64,000 nucleotides of DNA from Prostheceraeus crozeri (lineage: Eukaryota; Platyhelminthes; Polycladida; Euryleptidae), in the NCBI GenBank assembly GCA_907163375.1, contig CAJQUW010011520.1, positions 124,001-188,000 on the forward strand. Reading direction: 5' to 3'. Below the pieces are notes generated by a model. That model searched no databases. It was not told the origin of the DNA and saw only the letters and a list, made by a program, of their open reading frames with translations. Of the stretch, positions 52,594 through 63,547 are shown in pieces (positions within the stretch are counted from its first letter, which is position 1; every line of letters begins with the position of its first letter). A program made the position numbers and the translations under genes.

Positions 52594-55380
52594 TTAGCCC
52601 AACATGCCAATGATGGATGGCATCTGGCGGGGTGAAAAACAACCAAACTTAAAAACGAGGAACCTATTCTTGGAGAAGGACTTAATGCAAGAATTAACCA
52701 GCAAATTATTCTTATAACCCCGTCCTTTAAAGATATCAAAAATGCCCTTAGCTCTTGATATGAAGGCGGAAGCATCAGAAGAAATCCTAGCGAATCTGAT
52801 GAGTTGGGCAGCAAAGATGTTTAAGCCAGTGTTCAAAGGCATGTTACTCTCGGGGAAAGTATACAGCACCACTGGGAAGCTGAACTCATCAACCTTATGG
52901 TAAACCTCTGTGATGTAATGGCCACCATCTTCGATCCTGATTTTAACATCCAAATAATTAACACATTTGTTGTTGTCCCCGCTTCTGCAAGCCAAGAGAT
53001 CTACCGGGTAGATTTCAGGAAGGATCTTATCAAAATGTTTGAAGTTAAACACACAAATGTCATCGACATACCTAGTGGTACGAGAGAGAAGTTTTGCTAA
53101 GCCAAATCTCCTACTCGCTAGGAGTCCCCTCACAAAATAAAACTCCCTGTAAGCCAAAAACAGGTCAGCTAAGAGCGAGCTGGAATTCCCACCCATAGGT
53201 ATGCCTCGAATTTGCTTGAAGACAAGTCCCCCGAAAGTGACAAAAGTGTTATTCAGGATAAAACTAATTGCATTAAGGAATTGGGTCTTGGACCAGCAGT
53301 GATACCCTCTGTATTTTTTATTCGAGAAGAAGGTTCTATAATAGCCAATGCAAATAAAGCTCTTGGAACTGCTAAAAATTAACTCACATAAGTCTTTCAA
53401 GGACTCCATAACCTGGTCTAAATTAAGATTCGTATAAAGTGTGGAGAAATCATAAACTTGTAAGGAGTGGCAATTCAAACACGACATCCTGTCAAGGAAT
53501 TCCCCAGAAGAGTTAATGCTCCAGAAGGCGTTCACACCAGAATTATGCTTGATGGAAAGGCAATAACTACTAAATTTGTCCCGGATCAATTGCAAACCTT
53601 TGTTCACCAGTATGGCCAAATCTTTGGAAGTGCTGTTCCTAGCACCAGCTATGAATCTACTTTTATACGGATCTTTGTGCAATTTAGGTATCCAGAAAAG
53701 TTTAGGTAAAACCATAAATTTATCTTTAACCGTTATGCCAAAGGAATCCTTGAGGGTGGTGCAATGTTCGGCAATTATGTCATTAATGGAAGAAATTACT
53801 GGTGCGTAAGTCTGATTACCAACAGCATTGAAACTTCTAAGGTCAAAGCCTAGTTCGTTCAAGAGGACAATGAGGTAATACTTCTTACACACAATGACAA
53901 AATTGTTGGCGGCCTTATCCGCCGGAGTAATGACGTAATTCTTCTGAAAGTTTGAGATGAAGTTTTTACACTCCTTAGATCTTAGTACCTCGTGCGAATG
54001 CAAAGATGGAAAGCTAGAACTCAGGAAGGAAATGCGATTTCTAATTATCTTAAGGACAGCCTCCGACCAATTCTGGAAGTCAGAATTCTTAAGGGCGTAT
54101 TTTCTGCAGGACTTTTCAATAAATGCAACTAGTGCATTTTTAACACTGACCCTAACAAAATCCCAAGACTTGTGAATAGGCTCTCTATAATTAGTGCCCT
54201 TAGCCATCAAATCCCTAAGTTTAGGGTTGGATATAATACTCAAGTCACCAGTAACCACGTGTGAAGCGGGCTTGTAGCAGAAGATGGAATCGGAACAAAG
54301 ACAAGGCTTGCTAATAAATTCTCTGATTTCATCAATAGAAGCATTCTTCAAGATCTGGTTGTAATTGAAGAGCTTCCGACCAATAGGGGTGGTGTATTTA
54401 AAGAAAACCTGTAGTGGACATTTACTACGAATTGGATTAGGCAACATACTGTTAACATGTGAATCAGCGAAAATGGAAGAAACTTTTAAGAGATCTACTT
54501 CTTTGCACTCAAAAGGGATAATAATAACTTCCCTGTCGATCTTATCAATGGAATCTTCGACTTTTAAGAATCTCGAACAGAAGGATTCGACTAGATACGA
54601 GCAGGTACCCGGCTTGCTAAGAGTAAAAGCAAGAAGTTGCTTAAGTGTGGTACGACTAAGAGACTTCAAAGTGATGTAAAATTCGTAAAACATGTTGGAA
54701 AAACAAAGGCTATTAATTTTATCGTAGAGAGACTCCAAGCATTCAGCCAAGACATTTCTCTTATTACTGCGAATCCCATGCCCTCTAGGTCTTCTAAGGA
54801 CCGGAGAAGAGAAGTACTGCTTATGTAAGGAACCTTTGGAGACACAACCAAAACCTTGAATTCTATCGTTCAAGCCAAGTGGGAAGATTGTACATAGTGT
54901 TTTAATCCAAAAATCCTCCCTCTTCAGAAGCTCCCTATCCCTAAGGTCAGAATTATCAGAGAAGTTGGAATCTACATGGTCTATAATTTGCAATTTAATG
55001 TTGCAAAAATTATGACCATCTTGTCTAAAGTGCTCATAAAGGAAAGTAGTGGGTTTTGAGGATGCATGGTAACGGTGACCATTCAACCTAGCATTTAAAG
55101 ATTGGGTGGTTTTGCCAACATATTGGAACCCGCATTCGCTGCAAGAAATGAGATAGATTACAAAGCTGGATTTGCAATCGAAAGAACCACTTAAATCTAT
55201 GAGAAAAGCCTTTCTAGTGGTGTTTGATACGAAAAAGGAAGATTTATGTATGGACCCACAACATAAGCACCCTTTTCTATTACAACTGTCAATAGAAAAG
55301 GAACCCGTGCTATCGGCTACATAAGCCTTTTTCTTAATACTGTAAGGGTAATGGTATCTAACTCTAGAAGCCGCAAGCAA
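52594..55380 (-). CDS. Naiad-type PLE protein, unit 3
   Basis: Identical protein to units 2 and 4. Spacing to the unit boundaries is 523 bp downstream and 516 bp upstream. No in-frame stops. Confidence 0.93.
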   Translation of the reverse strand: MLAASRVRYHYPYSIKKKAYVADSTGSFSIDSCNRKGCLCCGSIHKSSFFVSNTTRKAFLIDLSGSFDCKSSFVIYLISCSECGFQYVGKTTQSLNARLNGHRYHASSKPTTFLYEHFRQDGHNFCNIKLQIIDHVDSNFSDNSDLRDRELLKREDFWIKTLCTIFPLGLNDRIQGFGCVSKGSLHKQYFSSPVLRRPRGHGIRSNKRNVLAECLESLYDKINSLCFSNMFYEFYITLKSLSRTTLKQLLAFTLSKPGTCSYLVESFCSRFLKVEDSIDKIDREVIIIPFECKEVDLLKVSSIFADSHVNSMLPNPIRSKCPLQVFFKYTTPIGRKLFNYNQILKNASIDEIREFISKPCLCSDSIFCYKPASHVVTGDLSIISNPKLRDLMAKGTNYREPIHKSWDFVRVSVKNALVAFIEKSCRKYALKNSDFQNWSEAVLKIIRNRISFLSSSFPSLHSHEVLRSKECKNFISNFQKNYVITPADKAANNFVIVCKKYYLIVLLNELGFDLRSFNAVGNQTYAPVISSINDIIAEHCTTLKDSFGITVKDKFMVLPKLFWIPKLHKDPYKSRFIAGARNSTSKDLAILVNKGLQLIRDKFSSYCLSIKHNSGVNAFWSINSSGEFLDRMSCLNCHSLQVYDFSTLYTNLNLDQVMESLKDLCELIFSSSKSFICIGYYRTFFSNKKYRGYHCWSKTQFLNAISFILNNTFVTFGGLVFKQIRGIPMGGNSSSLLADLFLAYREFYFVRGLLASRRFGLAKLLSRTTRYVDDICVFNFKHFDKILPEIYPVDLLACRSGDNNKCVNYLDVKIRIEDGGHYITEVYHKVDEFSFPVVLYTFPESNMPLNTGLNIFAAQLIRFARISSDASAFISRAKGIFDIFKGRGYKNNLLVNSCIKSFSKNRFLVFKFGCFSPRQMPSIIGMLG

Positions 55381-56419
55381 AGTTTTTATTGTTACCCCTT
55401 GTCGAATAAGGCAAAATTCTAGGACTATGTGCTCTCAAAGCCCAAGGGCAACAGGCCGGACTGTAACCTATTGGCGAGGGGCTGCCTCGCTGAGGCGGGC
55501 GTTAACAGTCAATGGATCTAAACAGACCCTCCCACCTTCACTAGCAATGCCTGGCGATTAGGATTTCGGCCAAACTCCATAATCTTATAACCGGATCAAA
55601 ACTAGCAGCTAATACAATATTGAAGGCAGTAATAGCTTATCACCTTAATACTTAGAATAACATGGAAGAAAATCAACGTCGAATCCTAAAAAATGCAAGA
55701 GTGAACGAAGAGAAAGATTGATAATAAGATCAAACCAATAAATAAATGGCAAATTGCAATAATAATAATAATATGCCTACCAGTAAAATAACTATGAGAC
55801 CTATTACAAAAAAGAATACATGTGACGTGAATAACTAATGCACTTACACTGAAAGATGGGGACTCGGTCCACACAATGCTATCAGCTCAGTACTCATTAA
55901 TCAAATTAAGACACGACACGGTTAAAAAAATTCGAAGAATCCAGGAAACGGAAGACGCCAAAGTTAAACAATTACCCTAGTGGAGAATCTTGTAAATAAT
56001 TAGGTAATTAAAAGTCATGAATGAATGAAATAATACTGACAACATAGAGTAACCTACTCTAGTATAGAGCAGGTACTGAAATACGTATAAAGGCAAGTCT
56101 ACTCAACTAAAGACGGTAAGGGAAATAAATTAAAACTTATAAACGATTTAATTTTTTATCAAACAAGAAAGAAACCTAAAAAACCAAAATTAAGTTTGCT
56201 ATGTATGGAGTCATCAGGGAGGAACCATGTGGCTGCATGAAGCAAGGTTTCGGCCCCTAACCTCCAACCTATACCACATGGCGGGGCCAGGCCAACCATA
56301 TCGAATGTACGATATGGAAGGTCTCTCCAAGCCTGAGGAAACATAGCAGAACCAAACCGAAAATAAATTTCTTAATATATTTGGACAAAAGGACGCACTT
56401 GAAACTAGAAGAGGTAATC

Positions 56420-59206
56420 TTAGCCCAACATGCCAATGATGGATGGCATCTGGCGGGGTGAAAAACAACCAAACTTAAAAACGAGGAACCTATTCTTGGA
56501 GAAGGACTTAATGCAAGAATTAACCAGCAAATTATTCTTATAACCCCGTCCTTTAAAGATATCAAAAATGCCCTTAGCTCTTGATATGAAGGCGGAAGCA
56601 TCAGAAGAAATCCTAGCGAATCTGATGAGTTGGGCAGCAAAGATGTTTAAGCCAGTGTTCAAAGGCATGTTACTCTCGGGGAAAGTATACAGCACCACTG
56701 GGAAGCTGAACTCATCAACCTTATGGTAAACCTCTGTGATGTAATGGCCACCATCTTCGATCCTGATTTTAACATCCAAATAATTAACACATTTGTTGTT
56801 GTCCCCGCTTCTGCAAGCCAAGAGATCTACCGGGTAGATTTCAGGAAGGATCTTATCAAAATGTTTGAAGTTAAACACACAAATGTCATCGACATACCTA
56901 GTGGTACGAGAGAGAAGTTTTGCTAAGCCAAATCTCCTACTCGCTAGGAGTCCCCTCACAAAATAAAACTCCCTGTAAGCCAAAAACAGGTCAGCTAAGA
57001 GCGAGCTGGAATTCCCACCCATAGGTATGCCTCGAATTTGCTTGAAGACAAGTCCCCCGAAAGTGACAAAAGTGTTATTCAGGATAAAACTAATTGCATT
57101 AAGGAATTGGGTCTTGGACCAGCAGTGATACCCTCTGTATTTTTTATTCGAGAAGAAGGTTCTATAATAGCCAATGCAAATAAAGCTCTTGGAACTGCTA
57201 AAAATTAACTCACATAAGTCTTTCAAGGACTCCATAACCTGGTCTAAATTAAGATTCGTATAAAGTGTGGAGAAATCATAAACTTGTAAGGAGTGGCAAT
57301 TCAAACACGACATCCTGTCAAGGAATTCCCCAGAAGAGTTAATGCTCCAGAAGGCGTTCACACCAGAATTATGCTTGATGGAAAGGCAATAACTACTAAA
57401 TTTGTCCCGGATCAATTGCAAACCTTTGTTCACCAGTATGGCCAAATCTTTGGAAGTGCTGTTCCTAGCACCAGCTATGAATCTACTTTTATACGGATCT
57501 TTGTGCAATTTAGGTATCCAGAAAAGTTTAGGTAAAACCATAAATTTATCTTTAACCGTTATGCCAAAGGAATCCTTGAGGGTGGTGCAATGTTCGGCAA
57601 TTATGTCATTAATGGAAGAAATTACTGGTGCGTAAGTCTGATTACCAACAGCATTGAAACTTCTAAGGTCAAAGCCTAGTTCGTTCAAGAGGACAATGAG
57701 GTAATACTTCTTACACACAATGACAAAATTGTTGGCGGCCTTATCCGCCGGAGTAATGACGTAATTCTTCTGAAAGTTTGAGATGAAGTTTTTACATTCC
57801 TTAGATCTTAGTACCTCGTGCGAATGCAAAGATGGAAAGCTAGAACTCAGGAAGGAAATGCGATTTCTAATTATCTTAAGGACAGCCTCCGACCAATTCT
57901 GGAAGTCAGAATTCTTAAGGGCGTATTTTCTGCAGGACTTTTCAATAAATGCAACTAGTGCATTTTTAACACTGACCCTAACAAAATCCCAAGACTTGTG
58001 AATAGGCTCTCTATAATTAGTGCCCTTAGCCATCAAATCCCTAAGTTTAGGGTTGGATATAATACTCAAGTCACCAGTAACCACGTGTGAAGCGGGCTTG
58101 TAGCAGAAGATGGAATCGGAACAAAGACAAGGCTTGCTAATAAATTCTCTGATTTCATCAATAGAAGCATTCTTCAAGATCTGGTTGTAATTGAAGAGCT
58201 TCCGACCAATAGGGGTGGTGTATTTAAAGAAAACCTGTAGTGGACATTTACTACGAATTGGATTAGGCAACATACTGTTAACATGTGAATCAGCGAAAAT
58301 GGAAGAAACTTTTAAGAGATCTACTTCTTTGCACTCAAAAGGGATAATAATAACTTCCCTGTCGATCTTATCAATGGAATCTTCGACTTTTAAGAATCTC
58401 GAACAGAAGGATTCGACTAGATACGAGCAGGTACCCGGCTTGCTAAGAGTAAAAGCAAGAAGTTGCTTAAGTGTGGTACGACTAAGAGACTTCAAAGTGA
58501 TGTAAAATTCGTAAAACATGTTGGAAAAACAAAGGCTATTAATTTTATCGTAGAGAGACTCCAAGCATTCAGCCAAGACATTTCTCTTATTACTGCGAAT
58601 CCCATGCCCTCTAGGTCTTCTAAGGACCGGAGAAGAGAAGTACTGCTTATGTAAGGAACCTTTGGAGACACAACCAAAACCTTGAATTCTATCGTTCAAG
58701 CCAAGTGGGAAGATTGTACATAGTGTTTTAATCCAAAAATCCTCCCTCTTCAGAAGCTCCCTATCCCTAAGGTCAGAATTATCAGAGAAGTTGGAATCTA
58801 CATGGTCTATAATTTGCAATTTAATGTTGCAAAAATTATGACCATCTTGTCTAAAGTGCTCATAAAGGAAAGTAGTGGGTTTTGAGGATGCATGGTAACG
58901 GTGACCATTCAACCTAGCATTTAAAGATTGGGTGGTTTTGCCAACATATTGGAACCCGCATTCGCTGCAAGAAATGAGATAGATTACAAAGCTGGATTTG
59001 CAATCGAAAGAACCACTTAAATCTATGAGAAAAGCCTTTCTAGTGGTGTTTGATACGAAAAAGGAAGATTTATGTATGGACCCACAACATAAGCACCCTT
59101 TTCTATTACAACTGTCAATAGAAAAGGAACCCGTGCTATCGGCTACATAAGCCTTTTTCTTAATACTGTAAGGGTAATGGTATCTAACTCTAGAAGCCGC
59201 AAGCAA
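56420..59206 (-). CDS. Naiad-type PLE protein, unit 4
   Basis: Identical protein to units 2 and 3. At the DNA level it shares a silent variant with unit 1 (TACATTCC at about 57794-57801, TACACTCC in units 2, 3 and 5). Confidence 0.93.
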   Translation of the reverse strand: MLAASRVRYHYPYSIKKKAYVADSTGSFSIDSCNRKGCLCCGSIHKSSFFVSNTTRKAFLIDLSGSFDCKSSFVIYLISCSECGFQYVGKTTQSLNARLNGHRYHASSKPTTFLYEHFRQDGHNFCNIKLQIIDHVDSNFSDNSDLRDRELLKREDFWIKTLCTIFPLGLNDRIQGFGCVSKGSLHKQYFSSPVLRRPRGHGIRSNKRNVLAECLESLYDKINSLCFSNMFYEFYITLKSLSRTTLKQLLAFTLSKPGTCSYLVESFCSRFLKVEDSIDKIDREVIIIPFECKEVDLLKVSSIFADSHVNSMLPNPIRSKCPLQVFFKYTTPIGRKLFNYNQILKNASIDEIREFISKPCLCSDSIFCYKPASHVVTGDLSIISNPKLRDLMAKGTNYREPIHKSWDFVRVSVKNALVAFIEKSCRKYALKNSDFQNWSEAVLKIIRNRISFLSSSFPSLHSHEVLRSKECKNFISNFQKNYVITPADKAANNFVIVCKKYYLIVLLNELGFDLRSFNAVGNQTYAPVISSINDIIAEHCTTLKDSFGITVKDKFMVLPKLFWIPKLHKDPYKSRFIAGARNSTSKDLAILVNKGLQLIRDKFSSYCLSIKHNSGVNAFWSINSSGEFLDRMSCLNCHSLQVYDFSTLYTNLNLDQVMESLKDLCELIFSSSKSFICIGYYRTFFSNKKYRGYHCWSKTQFLNAISFILNNTFVTFGGLVFKQIRGIPMGGNSSSLLADLFLAYREFYFVRGLLASRRFGLAKLLSRTTRYVDDICVFNFKHFDKILPEIYPVDLLACRSGDNNKCVNYLDVKIRIEDGGHYITEVYHKVDEFSFPVVLYTFPESNMPLNTGLNIFAAQLIRFARISSDASAFISRAKGIFDIFKGRGYKNNLLVNSCIKSFSKNRFLVFKFGCFSPRQMPSIIGMLG

Positions 59207-60244
59207 AGTTTTTATTGTTACCCCTTGTCGAATAAGGCAAAATTCTAGGACTATGTGCTCTCAAAGCCCAAGGGCAACAGGCCGGACTGTAACCTATTGG
59301 CGAGGGGCTGCCTCGCTGAGGCGGGCGTTAACAGTCAATGGATCTAAACAGACCCTCCCACCTTCACTAGCAATGCCTGGCGATTAGGATTTCGGCCAAA
59401 CTCCATAATCTTATAACCGGATCAAAACTAGCAGCTAATACAATATTGAAGGCAGTAATAGCTTATCACCTTAATACTTAGAATAACATGGAAGAAAATC
59501 AACGTCGAATCCTAAAAAATGCAAGAGTGAACGAAGAGAAAGATTGATAATAAGATCAAACCAATAAATAAATGGCAAATTGCAATAATAATAATAATAT
59601 GCCTACCAGTAAAATAACTATGAGACCTATTACAAAAAAGAATACATGTGACGTGAATAACTAATGCACTTACACTGAAAGATGGGGACTCGGTCCACAC
59701 AATGCTATCAGCTCAGTACTCATTAATCAAATTAAGACACGACACGGTTAAAAAATTCGAAGAATCCAGGAAACGGAAGACGCCAAAGTTAAACAATTAC
59801 CCTAGTGGAGAATCTTGTAAATAATTAGGTAATTAAAAGTCATGAATGAATGAAATAATACTGACAACATAGAGTAACCTACTCTAGTATAGAGCAGGTA
59901 CTGAAATACGTATAAAGGCAAGTCTACTCAACTAAAGACGGTAAGGGAAATAAATTAAAACTTATAAACGATTTAATTTTTTATCAAACAAGAAAGAAAC
60001 CTAAAAAACCAAAATTAAGTTTGCTATGTATGGAGTCATCAGGGAGGAACCATGTGGCTGCATGAAGCAAGGTTTCGGCCCCTAACCTCCAACCTATACC
60101 ACATGGCGGGGCCAGGCCAACCATATCGAATGTACGATATGGAAGGTCTCTCCAAGCCTGAGGAAACATAGCAGAACCAAACCGAAAATAAATTTCTTAA
60201 TATATTTGGACAAAAGGACGCACTTGAAACTAGAAGAGGTAATC

Positions 60245-63031
60245 TTAGCCCAACATGCCAATGATGGATGGCATCTGGCGGGGTGAAAAACAACCAAACT
60301 TAAAAACGAGGAACCTATTCTTGGAGAAGGACTTAATGCAAGAATTAACCAGCAAATTATTCTTATAACCCCGTCCTTTAAAGATATCAAAAATGCCCTT
60401 AGCTCTTGATATGAAGGCGGAAGCATCAGAAGAAATCCTAGCGAATCTGATGAGTTGGGCAGCAAAGATGTTTAAGCCAGTGTTCAAAGGCATGTTACTC
60501 TCGGGGAAAGTATACAGCACCACTGGGAAGCTGAACTCATCAACCTTATGGTAAACCTCTGTGATGTAATGGCCACCATCTTCGATCCTGATTTTAACAT
60601 CCAAATAATTAACACATTTGTTGTTGTCCCCGCTTCTGCAAGCCAAGAGATCTACCGGGTAGATTTCAGGAAGGATCTTATCAAAATGTTTGAAGTTAAA
60701 CACACAAATGTCATCGACATACCTAGTGGTACGAGAGAGAAGTTTTGCTAAGCCAAATCTCCTACTCGCTAGGAGTCCCCTCACAAAATAAAACTCCCTG
60801 TAAGCCAAAAACAGGTCAGCTAAGAGCGAGCTGGAATTCCCACCCATAGGTATGCCTCGAATTTGCTTGAAGACAAGTCCCCCGAAAGTGACAAAAGTGT
60901 TATTCAGGATAAAACTAATTGCATTAAGGAATTGGGTCTTGGACCAGCAGTGATACCCTCTGTATTTTTTATTCGAGAAGAAGGTTCTATAATAGCCAAT
61001 GCAAATAAAGCTCTTGGAACTGCTAAAAATTAACTCACATAAGTCTTTCAAGGACTCCATAACCTGGTCTAAATTAAGATTCGTATAAAGTGTGGAGAAA
61101 TCATAAACTTGTAAGGAGTGGCAATTCAAACACGACATCCTGTCAAGGAATTCCCCAGAAGAGTTAATGCTCCAGAAGGCGTTCACACCAGAATTATGCT
61201 TGATGGAAAGGCAAAAACTACTAAATTTGTCCCGGATCAATTGCAAACCTTTGTTCACCAGTATGGCCAAATCTTTGGAAGTGCTGTTCCTAGCACCAGC
61301 TATGAATCTACTTTTATACGGATCTTTGTGCAATTTAGGTATCCAGAAAAGTTTAGGTAAAACCATAAATTTATCTTTAACCGTTATGCCAAAGGAATCC
61401 TTGAGGGTGGTGCAATGTTCGGCAATTATGTCATTAATGGAAGAAATTACTGGTGCGTAAGTCTGATTACCAACAGCATTGAAACTTCTAAGGTCAAAGC
61501 CTAGTTCGTTCAAGAGGACAATGAGGTAATACTTCTTACACACAATGACAAAATTGTTGGCGGCCTTATCCGCCGGAGTAATGACGTAATTCTTCTGAAA
61601 GTTTGAGATGAAGTTTTTACACTCCTTAGATCTTAGTACCTCGTGCGAATGCAAAGATGGAAAGCTAGAACTCAGGAAGGAAATGCGATTTCTAATTATC
61701 TTAAGGACAGCCTCCGACCAATTCTGGAAGTCAGAATTCTTAAGGGCGTATTTTCTGCAGGACTTTTCAATAAATGCAACTAGTGCATTTTTAACACTGA
61801 CCCTAACAAAATCCCAAGACTTGTGAATAGGCTCTCTATAATTAGTGCCCTTAGCCATCAAATCCCTAAGTTTAGGGTTGGATATAATACTCAAGTCACC
61901 AGTAACCACGTGTGAAGCGGGCTTGTAGCAGAAGATGGAATCGGAACAAAGACAAGGCTTGCTAATAAATTCTCTGATTTCATCAATAGAAGCATTCTTC
62001 AAGATCTGGTTGTAATTGAAGAGCTTCCGACCAATAGGGGTGGTGTATTTAAAGAAAACCTGTAGTGGACATTTACTACGAATTGGATTAGGCAACATAC
62101 TGTTAACATGTGAATCAGCGAAAATGGAAGAAACTTTTAAGAGATCTACTTCTTTGCACTCAAAAGGGATAATAATAACTTCCCTGTCGATCTTATCAAT
62201 GGAATCTTCGACTTTTAAGAATCTCGAACAGAAGGATTCGACTAGATACGAGCAGGTACCCGGCTTGCTAAGAGTAAAAGCAAGAAGTTGCTTAAGTGTG
62301 GTACGACTAAGAGACTTCAAAGTGATGTAAAATTCGTAAAACATGTTGGAAAAACAAAGGCTATTAATTTTATCGTAGAGAGACTCCAAGCATTCAGCCA
62401 AGACATTTCTCTTATTACTGCGAATCCCATGCCCTCTAGGTCTTCTAAGGACCGGAGAAGAGAAGTACTGCTTATGTAAGGAACCTTTGGAGACACAACC
62501 AAAACCTTGAATTCTATCGTTCAAGCCAAGTGGGAAGATTGTACATAGTGTTTTAATCCAAAAATCCTCCCTCTTCAGAAGCTCCCTATCCCTAAGGTCA
62601 GAATTATCAGAGAAGTTGGAATCTACATGGTCTATAATTTGCAATTTAATGTTGCAAAAATTATGACCATCTTGTCTAAAGTGCTCATAAAGGAAAGTAG
62701 TGGGTTTTGAGGATGCATGGTAACGGTGACCATTCAACCTAGCATTTAAAGATTGGGTGGTTTTGCCAACATATTGGAACCCGCATTCGCTGCAAGAAAT
62801 GAGATAGATTACAAAGCTGGATTTGCAATCGAAAGAACCACTTAAATCTATGAGAAAAGCCTTTCTAGTGGTGTTTGATACGAAAAAGGAAGATTTATGT
62901 ATGGACCCACAACATAAGCACCCTTTTCTATTACAACTGTCAATAGAAAAGGAACCCGTGCTATCGGCTACATAAGCCTTTTTCTTAATACTGTAAGGGT
63001 AATGGTATCTAACTCTAGAAGCCGCAAGCAA
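60245..63031 (-). CDS. Naiad-type PLE protein, unit 5
   Basis: Same protein with one change, Phe for Tyr at residue 606 (KFSSFCLSIKH), in the RT finger-to-palm region and not at a catalytic position. The unit has the 6-A run also seen in unit 2. Confidence 0.93.
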   Translation of the reverse strand: MLAASRVRYHYPYSIKKKAYVADSTGSFSIDSCNRKGCLCCGSIHKSSFFVSNTTRKAFLIDLSGSFDCKSSFVIYLISCSECGFQYVGKTTQSLNARLNGHRYHASSKPTTFLYEHFRQDGHNFCNIKLQIIDHVDSNFSDNSDLRDRELLKREDFWIKTLCTIFPLGLNDRIQGFGCVSKGSLHKQYFSSPVLRRPRGHGIRSNKRNVLAECLESLYDKINSLCFSNMFYEFYITLKSLSRTTLKQLLAFTLSKPGTCSYLVESFCSRFLKVEDSIDKIDREVIIIPFECKEVDLLKVSSIFADSHVNSMLPNPIRSKCPLQVFFKYTTPIGRKLFNYNQILKNASIDEIREFISKPCLCSDSIFCYKPASHVVTGDLSIISNPKLRDLMAKGTNYREPIHKSWDFVRVSVKNALVAFIEKSCRKYALKNSDFQNWSEAVLKIIRNRISFLSSSFPSLHSHEVLRSKECKNFISNFQKNYVITPADKAANNFVIVCKKYYLIVLLNELGFDLRSFNAVGNQTYAPVISSINDIIAEHCTTLKDSFGITVKDKFMVLPKLFWIPKLHKDPYKSRFIAGARNSTSKDLAILVNKGLQLIRDKFSSFCLSIKHNSGVNAFWSINSSGEFLDRMSCLNCHSLQVYDFSTLYTNLNLDQVMESLKDLCELIFSSSKSFICIGYYRTFFSNKKYRGYHCWSKTQFLNAISFILNNTFVTFGGLVFKQIRGIPMGGNSSSLLADLFLAYREFYFVRGLLASRRFGLAKLLSRTTRYVDDICVFNFKHFDKILPEIYPVDLLACRSGDNNKCVNYLDVKIRIEDGGHYITEVYHKVDEFSFPVVLYTFPESNMPLNTGLNIFAAQLIRFARISSDASAFISRAKGIFDIFKGRGYKNNLLVNSCIKSFSKNRFLVFKFGCFSPRQMPSIIGMLG

Positions 63032-63547
63032 AGTTTTTATTGTTACCCCTTGTCGAATAAGGCAAAATTCTAGGACTATGTGCTCTCAAAGCCCAAGGGC
63101 AACAGGCCGGACTGTAACCTATTGGCGAGGGGCTGCCTCGCTGAGGCGGGCGTTAACAGTCAATGGATCTAAACAGACCCTCCCACCTTCACTAGCAATG
63201 CCTGGCGATTAGGATTTCGGCCAAACTCCATAATCTTATAACCGGATCAAAACTAGCAGCTAATACAATATTGAAGGCAGTAATAGCTTATCACCTTAAT
63301 ACTTAGAATAACATGGAAGAAAATCAACGTCGAATCCTAAAAAATGCAAGAGTGAACGAAGAGAAAGATTGATAATAAGATCAAACCAATAAATAAATGG
63401 CAAATTGCAATAATAATAATAATATGCCTACCAGTAAAATAACTATGAGACCTATTACAAAAAAGAATACATGTGACGTGAATAACTAATGCACTTACAC
63501 TGAAAGATGGGGACTCGGTCCACACAATGCTATCAGCTCAGTACTCA